A program made the translations under genes and the position numbers. DNA of 64,000 bases, taken from contig NC_050474.1 of assembly GCF_013373865.1 (NCBI RefSeq), positions 2,442,001 to 2,506,000 on the forward strand, written 5' to 3'. The notes beneath the pieces are model-generated. The model searched no databases. It was not told where the DNA came from and was given only the letters and a program-made list of their open reading frames with translations. The DNA comes from Monomorium pharaonis. Its lineage: Eukaryota > Arthropoda > Insecta > Hymenoptera > Formicidae. Of the stretch, positions 1 to 12,650 are shown one piece after another; the first letter of the stretch is position 1; each line of letters opens with the position of its first letter.

Positions 1-41
1 TTCGAAGTGGCCCGGTGTGCGTGCAGAGTCCGATCTTTGTT

Positions 42-46
<5 letters not shown>

Positions 47-72
<26 letters not shown>
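47..72. repeat. (CT)n microsatellite
   Basis: Uninterrupted run of 13 CT dinucleotides. It sits within the probable last intron of the partial gene at the left edge, upstream of the candidate acceptor at 159-160, where it would also lengthen the polypyrimidine tract. Confidence 0.95.
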
Positions 73-76
<4 letters not shown>

Positions 77-160
77 GACAATTTATATGACACAAAAGCG
101 TTTTTTCCTCTCATTTCTCTCCCTCTTTCTCGCATTACTCTGACCCTGGCTTTCTTTCAG

Positions 161-202
161 CCGGTGTCGGACGTGCAGGACGACGTCTCGGCGTTACTGT
201 GA
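161..202 (+). CDS. Candidate terminal coding exon of a gene entering from the left (partial, unidentified)
   Basis: A strong 3' splice site (pyrimidine-rich tract ending TTTCTTTCAG at 151-160) precedes a short open stretch that reads PVSDVQDDVSALL and then TGA. The acidic, codon-like tail contrasts with the low-complexity translation upstream, which suggests intron followed by a last coding exon. A long stretch without a gene follows, with AATAAA at 1591-1596, as expected of a 3' UTR. The reading frame cannot be fixed without the upstream exons; another frame stays open from the acceptor to 606. I do not recognise the protein. It is tail to tail with KXD1. Confidence 0.3.
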   Translation, partial: PVSDVQDDVSALL

Positions 203-1660
203 TCGTTGTTGCTCTCCGTCGACGAGCTGTCGTTACTCTTTATTCGCCGTTTGCGCAGCTTCGCGAATTGAAACTCCTCGACCGGCACTGTACACCAACA
301 ATGGAAGTCATTAGTCTTCTAGCTAATTATCGCCGTTCGCGGTTTCTTTTTTTTTTTTGTTTTTTGTTATATATAATCTATTTTTTTTATTCCGTTTCGC
401 AGAGGGGATGGGACAGCTTGATCGGGGATGAAATCAGAAAACCGCAGGAAAACGAGAACGAACGAGGAACACTTGTATATTTCTCTCTCGGTCGACCGAA
501 AACGCTTTACATTGTGAATCACATTATTTTACAGTGGGGAGTGCGCATACAACGGATTTATTTGAGCACCTCGAGACTGAGACTACGCTCCGTGCGTATG
601 TTCTAAGGCATTAACATTAAAAACGAAGGGGAGGGGGGGTGTTTAAATCGATACGCATTGCACAGATCCCTCCATTGCACAGATCCTCTCCCTTCGCGTA
701 AGGATGTCTTAATTTAATCTATCTCTCACGTCTCACTGAACGCCTCATAGGCACCGTACTAAGTTTTCTAGCGTCGAGGGGATTGCGAGACCAGCTCTTC
801 CAAAGTGCTTCGACCAGAAACTCTGTAAATCGTTGCAGACGTATCTATCGGAGTAGCGTGAAATATAGACAACTCTGTGTGTGTGTGTGTATGTGCAACG
901 AGGTAAACAAACGATTTTTATTTACAATAATGCAATACTATGTAACACACGAACAAGCTTCCTTGTTATGCGCTGGATAGAAGCGATAAGTCGGCTCGTA
1001 CATCGAAAGCGTTTGGTGCGATATATGTACATACTTACGCGGCAAGTCGATGAAGATTACGTAATGAAGAGAGAACATTCGAGGAAGTAAACTTCCGTAC
1101 TTTGTTAATTCTGATATCTAACACGGATATATCGGTCTACTAATCTAGTAATCTGCGACATGTTTCTCGTTCGTAATAGAAAAATTATCTATGCAATTTA
1201 TCGACGTTTCTTTTTTTTGTCAACGCTACCCTTTTCTTTCATAAACTAGAGCTAGTATGGAAATTTACTTTTGTACCATCTCTGTATTGCGAAAGAAAGA
1301 TTCAAATCTTACACATGCGAGTACAACGTGACGAAAATATGCGTAAGAGTAAGCGTCGACTCGCCGATTACGATTGATACTTCTTATTATACAGCGGGTT
1401 TTTGTACTAGTGTCTCCCACGGGAGAGAAAAAGTGCACAGGATGTCAGGTAAAGCGCAATCTTGAGAAGCGAGGCACACGTCGCCTCTCACATCTTAACA
1501 TCGATTTCTAGAAATACTCTCTTAAAAATAGTTTCTTTTATGCATTCTCACGTATAGATAGTGTAATTATACATATACATATCTCACAACAATAAAATCG
1601 TCTGAATATTCAAAAACAATTTCTTCAGACTAAACAGGTCCTTTCTCTCTCTCTTCTATC
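203..1660 (+). other. Probable 3' UTR of the left-edge gene; no other gene seen
   Basis: There is no convincing coding region; the short open frames here are in AT-rich or low-complexity sequence. A canonical poly(A) signal AATAAA at 1591-1596 is the best candidate end of the plus-strand transcript. A short (GT)n run lies at 876-890. About 180 bp separates this poly(A) signal from the sequence just below the KXD1 stop codon, so the two 3' ends converge. Confidence 0.4.
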
Positions 1661-1839
1661 ACAACAAAGCATAGACTCCTCTTCTTTGCGATATCACCCT
1701 CTTTCCGCTAATATACATATTAGAAATATAATATGTGTGTGTGTATGTATTACCTGAATTAAACCGGCCGTTCGTTCCGTAGCTAATCATTAAGAGAGTT
1801 TGTTTTTTTACATTTAAACATTCGCCGAAGATCCGATTT

Positions 1840-3029
1840 TTATTCCTTAGCGATATGACTATTTTTAGTTTCATTACCATCTGAATCGGGATCTTGATCG
1901 GCAGTGTCGCGAGCCGGGGCGGATGGCAACGGCACGATTTCCGGCTCGAGGGGTTTCACCGGGCAATCGACGTCCTCCACGATAACCTCCTCCGCCAGGC
2001 TGCTCCTTACCGCCTCTACGGCATTCAATGCGGATAGAAGAAAGTATAACTAGCGAATTTCGCATTTCAATTTTCCACATTGATTCGTGCGACATAATTA
2101 ATTACCATTGAACGCCTGCGGATACTGCTGGCTCAATTTATTCTTGATCAGGCGGATCTTTTTAAAAATGTAATCCAGATCCCTCTTCATCTCAACGAGA
2201 AGAGCGCTGTGCTTCTTGAATTCCGTGCCAGCCGTCTTGAGCCTGTTCACTGACAGCTGATTGCAGTTTGTCAACATCTCGTTGGTTTTTTCAAATCTTT
2301 GTAACCTGGAAACGTACAAAGCAAGAGATTATATCGAGAAATAATTGAAATGGATTTCTCACGAAAAACAAACCAAGCAAGTCCAAAAAGTTAAATTTTC
2401 AGGAAATGAAAAATTTATTATCTTCCAACTGTTCATTATATAAATGTTATCATCTATTTATCTCATCTTACATTTGGCTTCTTTTTCACATATTACATTA
2501 ATAATGATAAAAGTAAAGAAGAATTTATTTAAAGCAACAATTTTACTTTTTAATTACAAAATTATATAAATCATTTTTAACAAAATAAAATTTGAATCTT
2601 CTACGATTCCTTTATTAGTTTATTGCATTTATGTAGATGACACGTAAAGCATAGCTTACACAGTTTACATTGTACACGTGGATTATTTCAATTTTAAATA
2701 TCCAACCCTGGCAATTGAATCAATCGCTCTATGAATATCAGACAGAAAGAGCGATTAATGTCCACTTCCGCTCTTTACTGTTATCTCGTTCTTAGAACTA
2801 GAGAAAGCTAAGTAAAGAGTGAGTCATAAAGCAGGAATCAAAGTTAATCAGCGGAAACGGACGGTGAGGGCAGGACTTACATCTGTTTCTGCGCGCGTAT
2901 CATCGACTCCACGTCCTGCTGGTCGACGATGCCCGCGAGGCCCTGCACAAACACCTCCGGCGCCGTGTAGTTTCTGAAGCACTCGAAGCTCCCGGTATCC
3001 GACTCCGGGGTGCCCTGCGCCGCTGCCAT
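1840..3029 (-). CDS. KXD1: KxDL motif-containing protein 1 (BORC subunit)
   Basis: Three coding exons on the minus strand: 2881-3029, 2106-2305 and 1840-2015 (525 nt, 174 aa; human KXD1 is 176 aa). Splice sites are GTAAGT/CAG and GTAATT/TAG, and the phases join cleanly. The N-terminal 35 residues are variable. Then comes the conserved stretch DQQDVESMIRAQKQMLQRFE, followed by a helical coiled-coil region with the signature KRDL (residues 90-93, the KxDL motif) in VEMKRDLDYIFKKI. The tail after about residue 117 is acidic and probably disordered. Known family role: subunit of BORC/BLOC-1-related complexes, which recruit Arl8 and kinesin to lysosomes and act in lysosome-related organelle biogenesis. 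Start chosen as the first ATG before the open exon, with in-frame coding to the first donor. It is head to head with UBE2C, so the two probably share a promoter region. Confidence 0.9.
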
Positions 3030-3615
3030 GCTTTCTCGGGATCGCCAGGCTGCTAGGCTCGTCGTTCGCTCTCATCCTCGTGCGAATCCCATCTCGCGCG
3101 CGCACGCCGTCGTTGTCGCTCGAGGTCGCTCGTACACGACGTAGCGCGTCTATACCGAGCGGGATAATCGTCGAGCGCGCGCTACGTGTCCGTCACGCAA
3201 CCCGCGCCGCCGTCCGCGTGTCACGTTGATCATCACGTCGGGCACGAGGAGAGGAAAGGAAAGAGACGTCGAGACTTTCGATCAATATACCCCGCGAGTC
3301 CGTCGTCTTCTCGCGCGTCGGCGGAATGCACCGGGAACGAAGAAATTTCGTTCGGTCGTGCGACGAAGCCTTATCGATCACCGTAGGGGCGCTCGGAGAC
3401 ACCACAGCCCGCGGCGATACCCAACTCGCGTTCCCGAACGCGATTAAAAAATCTGACCGACGATAACGCGGACGAGACGACGACGCGACGCGCCGCCGCC
3501 ACTCGAGACGCAACAGCTGTTTTGCCGCTCGATGTTTTCGGGCCGGGCAGTAGGCGCGTGCAGCATTCAAATTTCCGCCGTGCTCTGTTGTGACCGTCAA
3601 CCATCGAGTCGAAGG

Positions 3616-3647
<32 letters not shown>

Positions 3648-3730
3648 CAGAGAAGGGCCATCCCCTCGCTCCGTAAAGACGACGACACTCGATCCGACCC
3701 GTCGCCAGGAACGCGAAGACACCTCTCGGA
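3030..3730. promoter_or_regulatory. Divergent GC-rich promoter and 5' UTR region between KXD1 and UBE2C
   Basis: The 701 bp between the two start codons are strongly GC- and CpG-rich compared with the flanking AT-rich DNA. They carry many overlapping open frames on both strands, as expected of GC-rich sequence rather than of real genes. This looks like a bidirectional promoter with both 5' UTRs. No TATA box stands out. A (GA)n run lies in the part nearest UBE2C. Confidence 0.6.
3616..3639. repeat. (GA)n microsatellite in the UBE2C 5' leader or promoter
   Basis: Twelve GA dinucleotides about 90 bp before the UBE2C start codon. GA repeats in insect promoters can bind GAGA-type factors (established for Drosophila); that role is inference here. 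Confidence 0.9.
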
Positions 3731-5502
3731 ATGGCGCAGAACGTGAACCCGTTCAGCTCGATGCAAAACACGCCGAACAAGGCCGCCGAGGAGAAGCAAA
3801 GCCTGCCGAAGGACAATCACGCAGTCAGTAAACGGTACGTTTCGGAAAAATCGCGCGAACCGAATTCGCGGGACCCGACACTGGACGACGAGTCTTTCCC
3901 TCGTATTCGCGATCCGCCCATTTCTGTCCGGACGCTTATTCATGAATCCGCGGAATCGATATCGCGCCTTGTCTGCCGCGCTCGCACATAACCTAGCGAA
4001 GATACTCCCGCGAACTTTGGACGCCCGAAAAGAGCGCGAGCCGTCGCGAATATTCCACGGGATTCGATTCTCTAATGTTCCGTCGCTTTCCCGCGACCCG
4101 CTGTTCGTAACCTCCTAAACAGGAAATCTTACAGCTTGTACAGTCTTAAACTTATGTACGTCAATCTATCCGGATAATTAATTTCGTGTTGTGTTTCGTG
4201 GAAAGACACTCAAACTCATTTGTCAGTGTTCGATTGTCCAGGTTACAAAAGGAGCTCATGGTGTTGATGATGAGCACCGAACAAGGAGTGTCCGCCTTCC
4301 CAGAGGGAGAGAATTTGTTCAAATGGATTGGGACTATCATAGGACCAAGAGATACGGTACTATCGTCTTTTGCATTTCTACCGATGCAGATTGGAGTTTC
4401 TTCTTTTTGGCTCGACCTCTCACACAACTTCTCTTCAAAAAAGGAAATGAAAAGCAGAAAAGAGCCAGTCAAAAAAAGAACAGGCCTAATTAACTTTAAT
4501 CCTAGAATGGTATTTTATGTATAATATTCATTTTAATGAATTAATGTCCTACTATGTCAGGCTGTGCCATTTGATTAGAGTCTATCATGTTAATAACTAG
4601 GTTGTATTTGTTTTGTATTTACAAAGATTTATAGATTATAAACATTTTATCAATGAAAGTATGAAGTATATAAAAATTCTATGTTATGTTACATTAAGAA
4701 TGATCTTTCCTCAGACATAAAAGTTATATATCAATAGCAATACCATTCTAAGATTAATCCTTGATTAACTTACTCTTTAACTTTTCATAATTTAAAAAAA
4801 AAAGAGATAAATTGAAAGTAATGTTAATCTATATCAATAGAAATAGACATTTAATTATTCTATTTTAAGTTAAGATAAAGAGGTCTATGAAACTTCTTTA
4901 TATTGCAGGTATATGCTGGTCTCACTTACAAATTGACTTTAGAATTTCCACACAGCTATCCATATAGTGCACCCATAGTACGTTTCGCCACACCTTGTTT
5001 TCATCCGAATGTAGATACCGGTGGCAACATCTGCTTAGATATATTGAAAGACAAGTGGAGTGCGTTATACGACGTCCGTACCATTTTACTGTCCATACAG
5101 TCCCTTCTGGGTGGTATGTAATCTAGATTTTCAAAAGCTCTAGGATTCTTGAAATTTTGAAATAGTGCAACCTCTTTATTTATCCTTATTCGTTTTCGAT
5201 TCTCATAAATTTAGATTTTCAAATTGTCAAAGTCATCAAATTCTTAAAATTTTAAGAATTTTGATTCTTAAAATTTGCATTAGTTTAGTAATACAAAAAT
5301 TAATCGTGATGAGTCATCGTTGACATGAGATACTAATTTGTGAATTATACTTCGTTATGTAGAACCTAACAATGAAAGTCCACTTAATCTCGAAGCGGCA
5401 GAGCTTTGGAACAATCAAACGAAATACAAGAAATATCTGATGGAAGAATATCACAGAGCAGTCGATCGAACACAGAGTAATCGCAATCAACACGATTCAT
5501 GA
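3731..5502 (+). CDS. UBE2C: Ubiquitin-conjugating enzyme E2 C (vihar), APC/C partner
   Basis: Four exons: 3731-3834, 4242-4356, 4909-5113 and 5363-5502 (564 nt, 187 aa; human UBE2C is 179 aa). Splice dinucleotides are GT-AG and phases agree. The short N-terminal extension (about 34 aa) is unlike other species, as is normal for this family. The UBC fold follows, with LQKELMVLMMS, FPEGENLFKWIGTI, the HPNV motif (H105-V108) and catalytic cysteine C115 in NICLDILKDKWSALYDVR. The LLGEPN boundary spans the third intron and matches the human order. Known role: it starts ubiquitin chains with the anaphase-promoting complex on cyclin B and securin, driving mitotic exit; the Drosophila orthologue is vihar. 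A poly(A) signal follows at 5942-5947. An open frame antisense to exon 2 is a shadow. Confidence 0.95.
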
Positions 5503-7124
5503 TAAGCCATGACTGTAACCTATTTTATGAATCATTTAATATTATTTTTAGGATCGGATTATATTTAAGTATAATTAAACAAAACTTTATATAATTAAAC
5601 AATTTTTTTTCGCACTCTCTCTTCTCTTGAGAATCTTCAAGCACTCCGATTTAAATTGAATTTTTTTTTCCCTTAGAATGACAATGACGAAATTCTTTTT
5701 TACGAATTGTGTATATGTCACGTTGCATTTAGCTTGTAACTCGCGTGAGATTTTTGTAGGAACTTTTGTAAGAACAATTATAAATTTATCACCGACATTT
5801 AAGACAATTGCGCTACATTTATTTATTTACCATATAGAAACATATATGCGTTGGTTTTTTTCCATCATTATTGCCATCGTCTGTATATTATATTTACATT
5901 TGATATGTGTTTCCATTTTTACCATTACTGTATAGTTCTAAAATAAATATTTTAATGATCATAAAACTTTAATTTCCAATTTCCCTCATAATCTGACATT
6001 AATATTATACGTAATATATTTTTTGTATTATTTTTTAAATTTTATTACACATTTAAGATTGTAAACTTTTCAGGAATTTAGATTTTTCGAAAAATTCTAA
6101 GATTCTTAAAATAATGTTTCTCCTAGAACATTAGATAGCACGACTTCTCGATTTATTCTCTTAGTTCCTTACTTATTATGCTCTCCTGATATTTTCTTGC
6201 AAAAAGGTGTTCTTGTAAAGTCGGTAAATTTACAATTTCAATTGCGATTTTTTAAATTTGTATTAGTGTATAGGAATAGGGGATAAATATAGAGAAATAT
6301 ATTTAAAAAATAAGTATTAATATGAATTTTATTATATTTTAAAAAATGAAAAAATATATATAATTAATTTTGACATATACGGATATATATTTTATATTTC
6401 TTTTATTACTTACTCTTTTTACCTATAATATAAACTAAAACAACTCCATGTGGTATAAACAATGATACAAATTTATTATTCAAGCAGTGCTACCACCTGC
6501 TATATATATATATCTTAAAAATTCTATCTGATGGAATTTTTTTGGTGACAGATTCGAACTCAAATTAAATTTATAAATTTGTAAATAATTTAATTTACAA
6601 GTTGAATATTTTTAAACAGAGAGTGAGACAGAGAAACAAAAATAATTGATTTCTTGTTTCACAATGATATGAATCAGTTCAACATTCTCTATTAATATTT
6701 AATTAATTCCTCGTATTATCATCATCGCGTTATCATGTTTATTCGAGCGCAATAATTTAAATTGCATATATCTGGATCGGCGGGATGATACTGATATCAA
6801 TGCGCGCCGTTTATAAAGCGACCATCATTTACCACCATCCATTCCAAGGCTTTAGTCGATCACAAACAAAAGACCATTCTACAATAGCGTATAAATTATA
6901 TTATTACTTCTTCTCTATTGACGTAAAATAACTGTAATCTCGGTTTTTCTCATCTTTACAGAACTAAAAAAAAAAATAAAAATTAAGAGTCAATTAAACC
7001 GAGATTAAAGCTGATAAGTGCTGTTAAAAATAGACGTACAGTCTGTGCCTTTCAATCGCTTACGAGACTTGTTCCGTTGTAGAACGACCCTGACACACGT
7101 ACACACATGTCCTACACGTGCAAG
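5503..7124. other. UBE2C 3' UTR and AT-rich intergenic DNA
   Basis: AATAAA at 5942-5947 is the likely UBE2C polyadenylation signal, about 440 nt after the stop. From about 6000 to 6880 the DNA is very AT-rich with short TA runs and no supported gene. The last 250 bp before BPHL become less AT-rich and probably hold its promoter and 5' UTR. Confidence 0.5.
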
Positions 7125-9112
7125 ATGTTTACTCGTTTCGCGAGTGCGTTATGCAAAACCGCAAAATCCGAGAGCCGAACTCTGTGGACCCGGCGATTGT
7201 CAACCACATCAGCGAGTAGAGCCCGTGAGATGGAGGTACGTAGAAGTTCAACGTAAATGTGAAGTAGAAATGCTACTTGCCATTTTCTCATCGGTCTGCC
7301 ATTTCATGAACCATCCTTCGACTGTCCTGTTAAACGGAATATATTCCTATTGACAGGAACGGAAGATCAAGGTGGGCGACACGGAAATTAATTACGCTAG
7401 GGTCGGCACAGGTGACCATCCGGTGTTGCTGTTGCCAGGCGCCCTGGGTAAGTTGATTTATGCCATAACTCTTTTTTATATTTTGAAAGATAGTTAGATA
7501 ATAGTTTTGCACAATTCACTTTATCGGCATTTGCTGCCATCTACCGGAATGTAAATCTGCACATAGTGTTTAAACTGTTCGATGAAAAGCAAGATAGCGT
7601 TGCCTCCCTTATAATAATTTTGAAAAAAAGAAAAAGAATATCAAATTTTTTCAAAGCAACTTTTCGTCATGCTTTTATAATATGTTCTTTTTCTTTTATT
7701 ATCTATATGTTAAAATTCAATCTAACAATAATCATATTATTGATTAAAAGCTATGTTTTCATTCAATTCGAACAAAACAATAAAATTCGATTCGATACAG
7801 CGTAAAAAAATCTTGATTCACACATCTCTAATTAACAGCAAAAAAACAATCTATCTCACAATCAATTAAAATTACGAAACCGTAAATTCTGCTAAGTCTC
7901 TGCTGTCAGATTACGTTGGTAAGCTTCGTTAGCAGAACACAAGCTTAAATGTAAACGCAATTGATGTCAATCTGTCTTAATATTGCGCTCCAATTCGTAG
8001 CACGCTACTAAAATTTTCTTCATTGGAACGATGGGCGGTAATTTATGGACCAGCAAAAAATGGATGTTTCAGGGACAATATGGACCGATTTTAAACCGCA
8101 GATGGAGGGCCTGAACGCGGACAAGCTGACCATAGTCGCGTGGGATCCACCCGGTTACGGAAAGTCGCGGCCACCCGACAGGACTTTTCCAGAAGATTTC
8201 TTTCAGCGTGACGCCGCGGACGCCCACAATCTGATGAGGACCCTCGGCTACTCGAAGTTTTCTCTGATCGGCTGGAGCGACGGCGGCATCACGTCGCTCG
8301 TTCTTGCCTCGGCGTACCCCGACAGCATCCGCAGGATGGTTGTCTTCGGCGCGAACGCGTACATACATCCGGATGAGACGAAGATATATAAGAGTACATA
8401 CTTTTTTCTCAGCTCGTAATATCATAAGACTATAAAGAGATTAAGTTTTCAGCGTTTAATGATACAACTTATATTGAAATCTCGTTTATTGATCACAATT
8501 TTGAAAAAATTATATCCTTAAATGACGATTTTGTAGAAAAAAAATTTGTAAATATTTTTTAAGTGACGTACAGTCACGAGTATTGACGCTATATTTCACG
8601 GTTGCATTATCCGGAGCGCGTTAAATATTTTATTTCTTCCGTTCGCGTAACGCTTCATGAAATATTACTGTCCAGACATCAGGGACATCAACAAGTGGTC
8701 GGAAAAAATGAGGACACCTATGATAAAAGTCTACGGCGAGGATTATTTCAGAAAGATGTGGGAGGACTGGATAGACGGCGTGCTGAGATTGTATGAAAAT
8801 CAAGACGGTGACATATGCAAAGGAGTTTTATCAAAGATAAAGTGCCCGACTTTGATCATTCACGGAGCCAAAGACGCGATGGTCCTGCCGGAACATCCGA
8901 CATATCTGAAACAAAATATCGTCAACTCGAAGTTCGTATCTGCATAAAATCGAAATAAATTAAGATAATTAAGGTTTACAATATTTTTTTAATTTCTGTT
9001 GTATTACAGAGTGCATATTTTCGAAAAGGGCGCACATAATCTTCACTTAAGATATCCCGAAGAGTTTAATAAATTGGTTACGGATTTCCTCCTTGATCAA
9101 TCAAAAATGTGA
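7125..9112 (+). CDS. BPHL: Biphenyl hydrolase-like protein (valacyclovir-hydrolase family serine hydrolase)
   Basis: Five exons: 7125-7235, 7357-7447, 8073-8393, 8676-8931 and 9010-9112 (882 nt, 293 aa; human BPHL is 291 aa). Exon 1 encodes a basic, Ser/Thr-rich, acid-poor leader (MFTRFASALCKTAKSESR...) that looks like a mitochondrial targeting peptide. An alpha/beta-hydrolase fold follows: LLLPGALGTIW, VAWDPPGYGKSRPPD, and the nucleophile elbow GWSDGG with S136. The acid is probably D241 in HGAKDAM and the base H269 in GAHNLHL. Known family activity: hydrolysis of amino-acid esters; human BPHL activates valacyclovir and hydrolyses homocysteine thiolactone. The exon 4 donor (AA|GTTCGT) is weak, but it is the only one I found that restores the frame. 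AATAAA at 9204-9209 is the likely poly(A) signal. Confidence 0.93.
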
Positions 9113-10336
9113 TTATTATAACAATATCACATGCCTCAATAGTCAAGTTGAGAGGCGCATAAGAGATCTAGGATCAGCTCCTGATTGAGCTACTATTTTT
9201 AACAATAAATCATTTATAATTTTTTCGGGATCTTATAGATGCTCTGAGCGTTGGCATCTGGCTAATAACTGTATTTCAAGGCTGACAAAAATGTTAAATT
9301 ACATAAAAATTACTATTCAGCACCAAGATCCGCTGCAATACAAGCAATCTCATTTTTATTTTGGTAGTTTATCGTAATATTATATGTACTATATATGTAC
9401 TATATTACGAAAGGATATACTTTATCATGGGATACATACCCGATAGTAATATTATCTTAGCATTTTATTATGATTGTGAAATTTTACTTCATAAAAACAA
9501 CGCATCATTATAAAAATTTTTCCGAACAGAAAAGTTTACAGAAAAAAGTAACGATTGTTACAAAAGAAAGTAACGACGTTATTTTTTAATACTTGCGCTT
9601 TATTATATGTATTATTTTTTAGGTGTTTTTATAATAAAAGTTTTTATAATAAAATGATACATTAACGCATTCTTCACTTCGTCATTTCTCTTACAACCAT
9701 TACATGCAAGTCATCCTTTATTATCTTCGAATTCGGCTTTGAATGTAATGAGTTAACCACGGTTCATAAATTATATGCATTCGAAAACAGGAATAATTGG
9801 AATTCATTATCAACCGCCATTATAAACCAAGTAATTTGTATGTACTCGTACATACACATTTGAGTATCTGAATAATACCTACACATCGATTGATTAAAAA
9901 ATAGTTTAGATATTTCTAGAGACCCTGAATTTAGAAACACTATATTAGTATTCAAATAACAAGCACAACTTTTAGATACCTATGTATATTGTTGTATTAA
10001 ACAATTATTGCATAGCATCACAGATAAAGTTATTGTTTTCCTTATACTAAAACTTCCTTATACTGCGTAAAATCGTATATCAACTGCTTAAAATCGTTTG
10101 ATACGCGTGACATTTAATCTTAAATTGTACGCTCTCGAGGCACAAAGTGCACTGTTTAGAATGATACATTCGCATTTAATCGGATATATTGATGATATCA
10201 ACAGCGAAAAGATACATTGATGGCATCTTGATAATTATACATGATTTTGCAAATTGATACATTTACAATTTAACTGTAGTTGACATTGTAATCATTTAAC
10301 AATGTTAATATCCTCACAAAAGCTAAATTATCATTA

Positions 10337-10373
10337 ATGATATAAAATTATATATTCAATAATTTTATATCAT
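10337..10373. repeat. Perfect 14-bp AT-rich inverted repeat
   Basis: Arms at 10337-10350 and 10360-10373 are perfect reverse complements around a 9-nt loop. It is made of A and T except for one G or C per arm, so it may be chance in AT-rich DNA or a relic of a fold-back element. Confidence 0.5.
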
Positions 10374-12341
10374 TTTTCTTATTTTTAAATTATTGTTAAT
10401 AACATTATTTAAAATAACTTTATTCGTCATACACATTCTAAATAATTTCTGTCCCAATTTATTTCACATTATATAAAAAATCAAATCACAATCGATTGTG
10501 AATCTCTTGCAAAGTGCCGCATTCGAGATATGTATGTACCGAGAATCCTTCGTCTACATAGATAGAAAGCGGTCTTGTGCTACTTATTATACAAGTGGCT
10601 TTTTATCCAAAGAGGGCAGAGCGCGACATGGCGCTTTTTCGTCGTTCAACTCGTCTGACGATCGAACGCGGTCGTATATTGAACGGGAATTGACCAAACA
10701 GCAACATGCGACCTCAAATAACGCTCTGAGGGTCCCGTAACCCAGTGTCGTGATCGGAGATAACGCGTACCATTACCTAAATAGATGGTATGGGTCGTGA
10801 GCTTTTCATACTAACCTATTTCGACCAAGAGATAATATGGAAATTAATTAATTTTTCTTTTTTCTTTACCATCTTGAACATTGATTATAAAACTAAAAAC
10901 GTACTTTGTATAAAAGTAGTATTTAGGTGTTGCATAATAAAATCAATCTTTCATTTGTGAATTAAATGTATTTCAATTTTGTATTAAATCTTTCAATTAC
11001 ATTTTCTTTAGAAGTGTAAATTTTCTACGTAATTAAATTTATTAGAGGTGAACACTCTCGAATCTTGTGAATAAGAAAAGTAGCATGTAAATGCAAGGAA
11101 TAAAAAAACTGTAATTATCGCCGTAACCGCATTTGCATATTCCAATTACATACACGAAAGGGAATGATTTTGCATTTTTTATTTCGACATTTACATATTC
11201 GTTGAGATATCATGAAGTTATGTTTCCCGGGAATATCGTACATCTCAATTTTTTGCGTTGTAATCATATGAACATTCCTCGCTTAAAATTCAACAACAAA
11301 ATAGAGGGGACAAAAAACTACATGTATACATTGTTATCATATCAACTAATTATAATCAAGAGAATCTATATTCTCCAATTTCTGAATTTTCGATAACATC
11401 TTTTTTTATAGTATTTTATTTTGAATGTTAATTTAAAATATAGATATCGTGCTATCAATAAATCTACTTTGCGAGACTTTTCTCATTAATCGTCATCTCG
11501 TGAATTCAACTGATCAGTCCACTTTCAAGGAAATAAAAAAAATAAAATTGCGCATAAACAATGATCTCTACTTTGATCATTTTTTGTTGTAGATCAATAT
11601 CAAATTGATATTCAATGATATAATAAATGGACTTGTGTTTTCGACAGATGGCAATCTGCATTGCGAGACAAGCAGATTATTGCAGCATTTAAAAAAAAAC
11701 ATTGAAGTCACGTTTCAACAACGTGATAAAAATTTATGGGAGACGGTATATATAAATCGCACGCTCTCCGACGCGACAGAGGATCGTATAGGTGCGGGCA
11801 GCCGAAAGAAAGCAAGTAAAGAAGACGCGAGATGTAAACTACATGCGGGTGTAGCCAAATATGGGCAAGTGGTTTTTCGTTCTTTGATCGAGTAAACCTC
11901 CGTTCCTCTTACTCCCTCGCACGAGCTTCCTCCTCTGGTCGATCGGCAAGGAAAGAGAACGCACGTGCGAAAGAAGCGCCGAGATCAGCGGGTGCGCATT
12001 ACGAAACCCTCCCTCTCTTCCGCTCCCTCGGTTCTTAATCTCGGGAACCATAACGATAAAACAAGCCGAGCCCTCTCGTTTCCCTCGAGAGCGGTGCGAA
12101 AGTTGCTAAGCCTCGAGCATACAATGATAAATTAATCAGTTTTATCCCGAGAATTTCGGGGCACCTTGGGCCGCTGTAGATACCCGTGTCTATACGTGGG
12201 CGTATCGTCTCGAATTGGAAATACGAATTCTGGCGTATTTCTTAATTTCTAGTAGATTTATTCACTAGTAGAGATGTAGTTTTAAATAATAGTCCGTGAT
12301 GGATAACGAAATAATTTTTATTTTAAAACTAGCTATGCCCT

Positions 12342-12359
12342 GCCACGCGTTGCTGTGGC
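12342..12359. repeat. GC-rich hairpin motif in AT-rich DNA
   Basis: The stretch GCCACGCGTTGCTGTGGC has 5-bp arms GCCAC/GTGGC and stands out in AT-rich flanks, preceded by CTAGCTATGCCCT. Isolated GC-rich hairpins of this type often mark ends of degenerate transposons in insects; here that is inference. It lies 300 bp left of the decamer minisatellite. Confidence 0.35.
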
Positions 12360-12650
12360 TCTCTATTCTTATGCTACGTTTTTTTCAAATTTTCTTTGCT
12401 TTCGTTGTTTAACTTTCAAGAGCCTTGCTTTACTATTCCTCTTTTTATTTTATTTTTGAATAAGCATTTATCTATCTTTAATAAATCTAATATTCATTTA
12501 TTCACGTACTTCTAACTTTTTTTTTCTAAAAGCTGCCATGAATTTAGAAATCCATTCAAAAGACTGTTTTAAATAAGTTCCTTTTTTTTCAATAAAATAA
12601 CAGCCATTTTTATTTTTCTTGTTACCTTAATTTAAACACAATGAAACATT

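Larger units (their letters stand above)
9113..12650. other. AT-rich intergenic region, no gene supported
   Basis: After the BPHL 3' UTR (AATAAA at 9204-9209) the region is mostly AT-rich. A 96-codon open frame at 11605-11895 has no recognisable motif and no clear splice or start context. A GC-richer patch at 11750-12200 might be regulatory. Two small palindromes are listed separately. Confidence 0.5.

Noticed and set aside
3193..3943. 207- and 190-codon minus-strand frames between KXD1 and UBE2C
   Set aside because: They run through the UBE2C first exon and the (GA)n repeat, giving a Ser-Leu repeat; shadows of promoter sequence.
11605..11895. 96-codon open frame
   Set aside because: AT-driven start, no recognised motif, no splice partners.
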